From Oscillospiraceae bacterium (GTDB lineage Bacteria; Bacillota; Clostridia; Oscillospirales; QAMX01), in contig CACYBP010000176.1 in NCBI GenBank assembly GCA_902772625.1, positions 1 through 9,500 on the forward strand: a stretch of DNA of 9,500 bases. Direction: 5' to 3'. How positions within the stretch are numbered: the first letter of the stretch is position 1; the number at the start of each line of letters is the position of its first letter. A program made the translations under genes and the position numbers. The notes under the pieces are model-generated. The model did no database searches, was not told the DNA's origin, and saw nothing but the letters and a program-made list of their open reading frames with translations. Positions 6,229 to 9,500 of this stretch are shown here, piece after piece.

Positions 6229-6257
6229 TTGACAAAAGAGTGCCCGCATGCGAAAAT
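6229..6257 (+). promoter_or_regulatory. candidate sigma-A promoter of the plus-strand operon
   Basis: TTGACA (6229-6234) is exact consensus; 17 nt later GAAAAT (6252-6257) matches four of six -10 bases. Transcription would start near 6264, giving a leader of about 84 nt to the TTG at 6348. It overlaps the 5' leader of the divergent ylmH. The weak -10 keeps confidence low. Confidence 0.35.
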
Positions 6258-6300
6258 AGACCGTAAGCACAGACCCGCGCAGAGACCCTTCATCACGCTT

Positions 6301-6330
6301 ATTGTATCATAAGCCGACCTTGAATACAAT
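6301..6330 (-). promoter_or_regulatory. sigma-A promoter of ylmH, nearly symmetric on both strands
   Basis: On the minus strand TTGTAT (6329-6324) and TACAAT (6306-6301) are spaced 17 nt, with TGA before the -10 (extended -10). Transcription would start near 6294, 90 nt before the GTG. The plus strand reads almost the same: TTGTAT (6302-6307), 17 nt, TACAAT (6325-6330), because ATTGTAT and ATACAAT are inverted repeats. In the plus direction the start would fall on the Shine-Dalgarno site of the next gene, so minus use is more likely. Confidence 0.5.
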
Positions 6331-6347
6331 CTTCTGAGGTGATATTT

Positions 6348-6764
6348 TTGTCTCCCTTTCAGCAAAAGCTCCTTCGTTTTTTCCCCTACGTTCTCATCCT
6401 GTTCGCCGCCGTCTATCTGACGGGGCTCGCTCCGCTCATCTACGGCGAGAACGCCTATTATTTCTCCAATCTGATGCTTCTCTACGGCCTTCCCGCCGTC
6501 ACCGGCGCCGTCTCTTTTGCCTACGGCCTGAAGAACGGCTTCACCTGGTACTTCGTCCTTTTCATGCCCCTGATCTTCACCTCCACGATCTTCGTGTTTT
6601 ACGGCGGCGATACCGGATTTTTCCTGAACGTCCTGGTCTACGGGGTGTTCTCTCTGGTCTTTGAGCTTGTCGGCGCGGCCCTTTACCGCAAGCGGGAGTA
6701 TTACCGCACCGACGTTGAGCGCGAACCCTCCCAAAAGCCCGGCTCCAAAAAGAAGAAAAAGTGA
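6348..6764 (+). CDS. small four-helix membrane protein of unknown function
   Basis: I do not recognise this 138-aa protein. It has four hydrophobic segments (about 10-32, 40-60, 66-86, 90-113) with short loops, and a highly charged C-terminal tail rich in Arg, Glu and Lys that ends GSKKKKK. The tail is probably cytoplasmic by the positive-inside rule. TTG 6348 is chosen because the strong Shine-Dalgarno sequence GAGGTGAT (6336-6343) lies at the right distance; a GTG at 6339 lies inside that site. It is first in a four-gene plus-strand run, and 26 bp separate its stop from the next start. A partner role for the ADP-ribosylglycohydrolase is possible but only position supports it. Confidence 0.75.
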   Translation: MSPFQQKLLRFFPYVLILFAAVYLTGLAPLIYGENAYYFSNLMLLYGLPAVTGAVSFAYGLKNGFTWYFVLFMPLIFTSTIFVFYGGDTGFFLNVLVYGVFSLVFELVGAALYRKREYYRTDVEREPSQKPGSKKKKK

Positions 6765-6790
6765 TCCGGAAAGGAGACGCTGACCCTTCC

Positions 6791-7765
6791 ATGCCTGAAA
6801 AGAAAGCCCTTTCGGTCTGGGAAGCCTTCGCCGCGGGAGACGCCATGGGCATGCCCACCGAATTCATGACCCTTGACGAGATCCGTGAGGCCGTGCCGGG
6901 TCTTCCGGAGGACTTCGTCCCCTCCCTTCTTTCCAAAAAGCATCCCAATCTTCCCGAGGGAAGCGTCACGGACGACACCGAGCAGAATCTCTATCTTCTG
7001 GCGGAAGCCCGAAAAGCCGGGCGCTTTACCCCGGAGATCGCGGTGTCCGCCCTGGAAAAATGGATCCGGGAGACCGGAGCCGTGGAAAAGAAATACATCG
7101 GCCCCTCCTCCCTCCGCGCTCTCCGGGCGATCCGGGACGGCGTCCCTGTCGCGGAAGCCGGAAAAGGAGGCGTCACCTGCGGCGGGATCATGCGCACCCC
7201 GTCCGCCGTTCTCTGGGATCCGGAACAGAGCGAGGAGGCGCTTTGCGAAAGCATTTACGCGGCTCTTCTTCCCACGCACAACACCTCTGAGGCGTTGGAG
7301 GCCGCCGGCGCGTACGGGTTCGCCCTTCGGGCGGCTTTTCTCGGTGAAGAGCTTCCCGCGATCTATGACGCCGCGATCCGCGGCGGGGAGACTCTGATCG
7401 AACGCGCGCCCGGGATCGACTGCGCTCCCTCCTCGGTGGAACGGCTGAAGGCGGCGCGCTCCCTCGGTCTTTCCTCCGGAGAGCTCGTCGAATTTCTGTA
7501 CCGCATCTGGGGCACCGGGCTTCCCTCCGCCGACGTCTGCGGCGCGGTATTCGCGATATTTGCCTTTGCCGGGAAGGACGTCTGGCTTGCGGTCAGGCTT
7601 TCTTCGGTGCTCGGCGGAGATACCGATACCATCGGCGCGCTGGCGGCGGCTCTTTCGGCCGCGTATGCGGGAGGGCATAATCTTCCTCCCTACGTGCTCC
7701 ACAAGATCCGCCGGGTGAACCGGAAGCTCTTTTCCGAAAAGCTCCCCTCTCTTCTTGCGCTTTGA
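6791..7765 (+). CDS. ADP-ribosylglycohydrolase (DraG/ARH) family protein
   Basis: This 324-aa cytosolic protein has the family's full binuclear metal-site signature, so it likely removes ADP-ribose from a protein, nucleic acid or small molecule. Seen in order: AAGDAMGMPTEF (14-25), SVTDDTEQ (58-65) with metal ligands T60-D61-D62, the GGIMRTPSAVL loop (131-141), HNTSEALEAAGAYG (163-176) and GGDTDTIGALAAAL (275-288) with D277, D279 and T280. None of the key residues is missing. ATG 6791 is used because the family normally begins just before the GDAxGxPxE motif and GGAG lies 14 nt upstream; an alternative GTG at 6761 overlaps the previous stop (GTGA) and would add ten residues, which would allow translational coupling. 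The natural substrate is unknown: no ADP-ribosyltransferase or nitrogenase gene is nearby. Confidence 0.9.
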   Translation: MPEKKALSVWEAFAAGDAMGMPTEFMTLDEIREAVPGLPEDFVPSLLSKKHPNLPEGSVTDDTEQNLYLLAEARKAGRFTPEIAVSALEKWIRETGAVEKKYIGPSSLRALRAIRDGVPVAEAGKGGVTCGGIMRTPSAVLWDPEQSEEALCESIYAALLPTHNTSEALEAAGAYGFALRAAFLGEELPAIYDAAIRGGETLIERAPGIDCAPSSVERLKAARSLGLSSGELVEFLYRIWGTGLPSADVCGAVFAIFAFAGKDVWLAVRLSSVLGGDTDTIGALAAALSAAYAGGHNLPPYVLHKIRRVNRKLFSEKLPSLLAL

Positions 7766-7798
7766 TCGATTATCCTTTTACGAAAGGACGCCTTTTTC

Positions 7799-8269
7799 AT
7801 GTTTCTTGACTGTCTGAAGGAATTTTTCGTCGCCATGCTCCCGGTGGTCGAGCTGCGCGGCGCGATCCCCTTTGCTCAGACCCTCGGCATTCCTCTGTCC
7901 ATTGCCTTTCCTGTGGCCATCCTCGGCAACATGTTCCCGGTGCCCTTCATCCTTCTGTTTTTCGACAAGGCCAAGGTCTGGTTTCGCAACGTTCCGGTGA
8001 TCGGAAAGATCTTCGCCTGGGTGGATAAGCGAGCCACTGCCAAGGCCGAAGGGATCAAACGGCTTGAGTTTTGGGCCATCGTCGCCTTCGTGGCGATCCC
8101 TCTGCCCGGCACCGGAGCCTGGACAGGATCGGTGGTGGCCACCGCGCTGGGGATGAAGCTCCGGAAATCGATCCCCGCCGTGCTGATCGGCGTGCTGATC
8201 GCAGGGCTTCTTATGTCGCTTCTCTCCTACGGCCTTTGGGGATACATCGTATCTCTCTTCCAGTCCTGA
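7799..8269 (+). CDS. small multidrug export family membrane protein (COG2426)
   Basis: The 156-aa integral membrane protein matches the family called putative small multidrug export protein (Pfam Sm_multidrug_ex, PF06695), whose transport role is poorly proven. Diagnostic motifs are MLPVVELRGAIPFA near the N-terminus (13-26), GNMFPVPFILLFFD (43-56), and AIPLPGTGAWTGS (99-111), a likely re-entrant loop. Hydrophobic segments lie at about 8-27, 33-56, 91-118 and 124-150. ATG 7799 has AAAGGA (7783-7788) about 10 nt upstream. It follows the ADP-ribosylglycohydrolase by 33 bp and precedes the esterase by 39 bp, so all are probably co-transcribed. The substrate is not inferable. Confidence 0.87.
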   Translation: MFLDCLKEFFVAMLPVVELRGAIPFAQTLGIPLSIAFPVAILGNMFPVPFILLFFDKAKVWFRNVPVIGKIFAWVDKRATAKAEGIKRLEFWAIVAFVAIPLPGTGAWTGSVVATALGMKLRKSIPAVLIGVLIAGLLMSLLSYGLWGYIVSLFQS

Positions 8270-8308
8270 CCGGTTTACCCTGAGTTTTTACAGAAGAAGG
8301 GATTTTTG

Positions 8309-9151
8309 ATGCAGTATATCGACTCCTTGATCGACGCGGGCGGCGGCCCGAGACGGTTCCGCTCCTATCTGCCCGACGCCACCGAACGCTCCTATTATCG
8401 AGGAAAGCGCCCTGCCGTGATCATTCTGCCCGGCGGCGGATACGGTTTCACCTTCGAAGGGGAGGCCGAGCCCATCGCTCTTGCTTTTCTTGCCGCGGGG
8501 ATCCCAGCCTTCGTTCTGGATTATTCCACGACGTCGAACGCGGAACGCGTCTATCCATACGCGCTTCTGGAAGCCTTTGAAGCGGTCAGATCGGTGCGCC
8601 TTCAGGCGGAAAATCATGGGATCGATCCCGATAATATCGCCATTCTCGGCTTTTCGGCGGGAGGGCACCTGGCCGCGTCTGTGGGGACACTCTGGAATAA
8701 GCCTTTGACCGGCGGTTTTTCGCCGCGGCCCGACCGCTCCTGCCGCCCCGACAAGATGATCCTCTGTTATCCGGTGATCCGCGCGTTTCCCCCCTGCCAC
8801 GAAGGAAGCTTTGTCAATCTCTTCGGCGGAGAAGACGCCCTGACCGATGAAGTCCGGGAGACCTTCTCTCTTCAGAATCAGGTGGACGAATTCACTCCGC
8901 CCTCCTTCCTCTGGACGACCTCGGAGGATACCGGCGTGCCCATCCAGGGCGCTCTGGAATTCGCGCACGCGCTGGCGGATCACGGAGTTCACACCGAAAT
9001 GCATCTCTACCCCCACGGCGGACACGGAAGCTGCCTCGGGAACCACGTCACCGAAGCTCTTCCCTTCCGCGAGCCCATGACCTCCTCCGGCTGGGTGCGG
9101 GACGCGGTGCGTTTCCTTTTCGATGAAAATCTTTCCGAGCCTGTAAAGTGA
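8309..9151 (+). CDS. alpha/beta-hydrolase, acetylesterase-like
   Basis: This 280-aa protein is an alpha/beta-hydrolase serine esterase of the BD-FAE/acetyl-xylan-esterase-like type, which typically removes acetyl or feruloyl groups from sugars. PGGGYGF (41-47) supplies the oxyanion hole; GFSAGG (114-119) holds nucleophile S116; D207 (TSEDTGVP) and H239 (YPHGGHG) complete the catalytic triad. No signal peptide is present, so it would act in the cytoplasm on imported or internal substrates. ATG 8309 is preceded 6 nt by AAGGGA; a TTG directly before it is a less likely start. It is last in the plus-strand operon and is followed by a terminator. The true ester substrate is unknown; a peptidase function is less likely at this length. 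Confidence 0.88.
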   Translation: MQYIDSLIDAGGGPRRFRSYLPDATERSYYRGKRPAVIILPGGGYGFTFEGEAEPIALAFLAAGIPAFVLDYSTTSNAERVYPYALLEAFEAVRSVRLQAENHGIDPDNIAILGFSAGGHLAASVGTLWNKPLTGGFSPRPDRSCRPDKMILCYPVIRAFPPCHEGSFVNLFGGEDALTDEVRETFSLQNQVDEFTPPSFLWTTSEDTGVPIQGALEFAHALADHGVHTEMHLYPHGGHGSCLGNHVTEALPFREPMTSSGWVRDAVRFLFDENLSEPVK

Positions 9152-9177
9152 TTTCTCCCTGTTATCTTGCCATATAG

Positions 9178-9208
9178 AAAAGGCGTCTGCGAAGGCAGAC
9201 GTCTTTTT
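9178..9208 (+). terminator. intrinsic terminator after the esterase gene
   Basis: CGTCTGC (9184-9190) and GCAGACG (9195-9201) form a perfect stem with a GAAG loop; flanking AAAAGG and TCTTTTT extend pairing and provide the U-tract. It stands about 27 bp after the esterase stop and closes the plus-strand operon. The A-run on the left could also let it act on the minus strand. Confidence 0.9.
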
Positions 9209-9240
9209 GATCTTATCGGGCACACGGTTTTTGCGGATAA

Positions 9241-9274
9241 GCAAAAGGCACTTGCTTTCGCAAGTGCCTTTTGC
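9241..9274 (-). terminator. terminator of the tRNA operon (bidirectional)
   Basis: GCAAAAGGCACTTGC (9241-9255) and GCAAGTGCCTTTTGC (9260-9274) are perfect 15-bp complements around a four-base loop. On the minus strand the GC-rich core is followed by TTTTGCTT, right after the CCA end of tRNA-Glu, as expected for the end of a tRNA transcript. The same structure would work as a backup for the plus strand. Confidence 0.85.
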
Positions 9275-9275
9275 C

Positions 9276-9350
9276 TGGTGACCCGTACGGGAATCGAACC
9301 CATGTTACCGCCGTGAAAGGGCGGTGTCTTAGCCGCTTGACCAACGGGCC
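9276..9350 (-). tRNA. tRNA-Glu (anticodon UUC)
   Basis: A complete cloverleaf of 75 nt is visible on the minus strand. The acceptor stem GGCCCGT/ACGGGTC has one G-U pair; the anticodon arm is CCGCC-CTTTCAC-GGCGG with anticodon TTC; the T arm is ATGGG-TTCGATT-CCCGT. Discriminator A and a genome-encoded CCA end at 9276. It reads GAA and GAG codons. Confidence 0.97.
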
Positions 9351-9377
9351 ACGGGCGCGGCATAAAGCCGTTCCGTC

Positions 9378-9442
9378 TAACACATATGAAACTGTGCTTC
9401 ACCGCCTCGCCTATTGGCATGGCGCCAATTTCATATATGTTA
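9378..9442. repeat. nested inverted repeats in the tRNA spacer
   Basis: Between the two tRNA genes TAACACATATGAAA (9378-9391) is complementary to TTTCATATATGTTA (9429-9442) in 13 of 14 positions. Inside the same span ATTGGC (9413-9418) pairs with GCCAAT (9424-9429). The two sets share one base, so both could form only partly together. No T-run marks a terminator. It might help tRNA precursor processing or be a remnant of a small repeat; the sequence does not tell. Confidence 0.5.
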
Positions 9443-9443
9443 A

Positions 9444-9500
9444 TGGTAGCGGAAGTGGGACTTGAACCTACGACACCTCGGGTATGAACCGAGTGCTCTA
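9444..9500 (-). tRNA. tRNA-Met (anticodon CAU), 5' end outside the window
   Basis: The minus strand shows the last 57 nt of a tRNA: part of the D arm (TAGAGCA), anticodon arm CTCGG-TTCATAC-CCGAG with anticodon CAT, T arm GTAGG-TTCAAGT-CCCAC, 3' acceptor strand TTCCGCT, discriminator A and encoded CCA. The anticodon loop TTCATAC and lack of the three initiator G-C pairs favour elongator tRNA-Met; a tRNA-Ile with modified CAU is a smaller possibility. The T stem has an A-C mismatch at its middle pair. Confidence 0.9.

Noticed and set aside
6701..7702. Long minus-strand open frame (333 codons) opposite the ADP-ribosylglycohydrolase
   Set aside because: Low-complexity Arg/Gly-rich product without motifs, while the plus strand encodes all family motifs in one frame.
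8288..9244. Long minus-strand open frame (318 codons) opposite the esterase
   Set aside because: It mirrors the esterase gene, which has a complete catalytic triad and a good ribosome-binding site. The mirror frame has no recognisable domain and extends through the terminator hairpin; GC-rich DNA gives such frames often.

Overview
The window comes from an endospore-forming Firmicute of the class Clostridia, with a fairly GC-rich genome. Three genes point to this: spo0A, sigG and a SipL-type gene with SPOCS (DUF3794) and LysM domains. Strong Shine-Dalgarno sites, frequent TTG/GTG starts, a consensus sigma-A promoter and an FMN riboswitch fit a Gram-positive host. Genus cannot be fixed from sequence alone. 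I see no insertion sequence, phage gene, CRISPR array or other sign of recent transfer.

Layout. At 1-20 (minus) lies the first part of a gene running off the left edge. A sporulation block follows on the plus strand: sipL (186-1700), with a sigma-E-like promoter upstream, and sigG (1819-2601), with a sigma-F/sigma-G-like promoter and a GC hairpin in its leader. Convergent to sigG, with only 3 bp between stops, is ribU (3306-2605, minus). It encodes the substrate-binding subunit of an ECF riboflavin transporter and is preceded by a consensus sigma-A promoter, an FMN riboswitch and an intrinsic terminator. Behind it on the same strand is spo0A (4330-3557), whose roughly 320 bp upstream region holds a promoter and several 0A boxes, suggesting autoregulation.

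A strong terminator (about 4597-4643) closes a two-gene minus-strand operon: ylmH (S4-domain RNA-binding protein, 6204-5434), then a xylose-isomerase-like TIM-barrel epimerase/isomerase (5419-4655). From a shared divergent promoter region (about 6205-6347), a plus-strand run of four genes leaves in the other direction: an unknown four-helix membrane protein, an ADP-ribosylglycohydrolase-family protein, a small multidrug-export-family membrane protein and an alpha/beta-hydrolase esterase. This ends at a terminator near 9180-9208. The right edge carries two minus-strand tRNA genes, Met(CAU) (cut by the window edge) and Glu(UUC), followed by their own terminator.

How they fit together. Spo0A starts sporulation, SigG runs the late forespore programme and the SipL-like protein anchors the coat in the mother cell, so the left half is rich in sporulation control, interrupted by a flavin-controlled vitamin importer. 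The right half looks like ordinary metabolic and housekeeping genes. No clearly new multi-gene system is visible. The most notable signals are regulatory: the sigG leader hairpin, the spo0A 0A-box cluster, the missing spo0A terminator in front of the FMN switch, and a near-symmetric divergent promoter.
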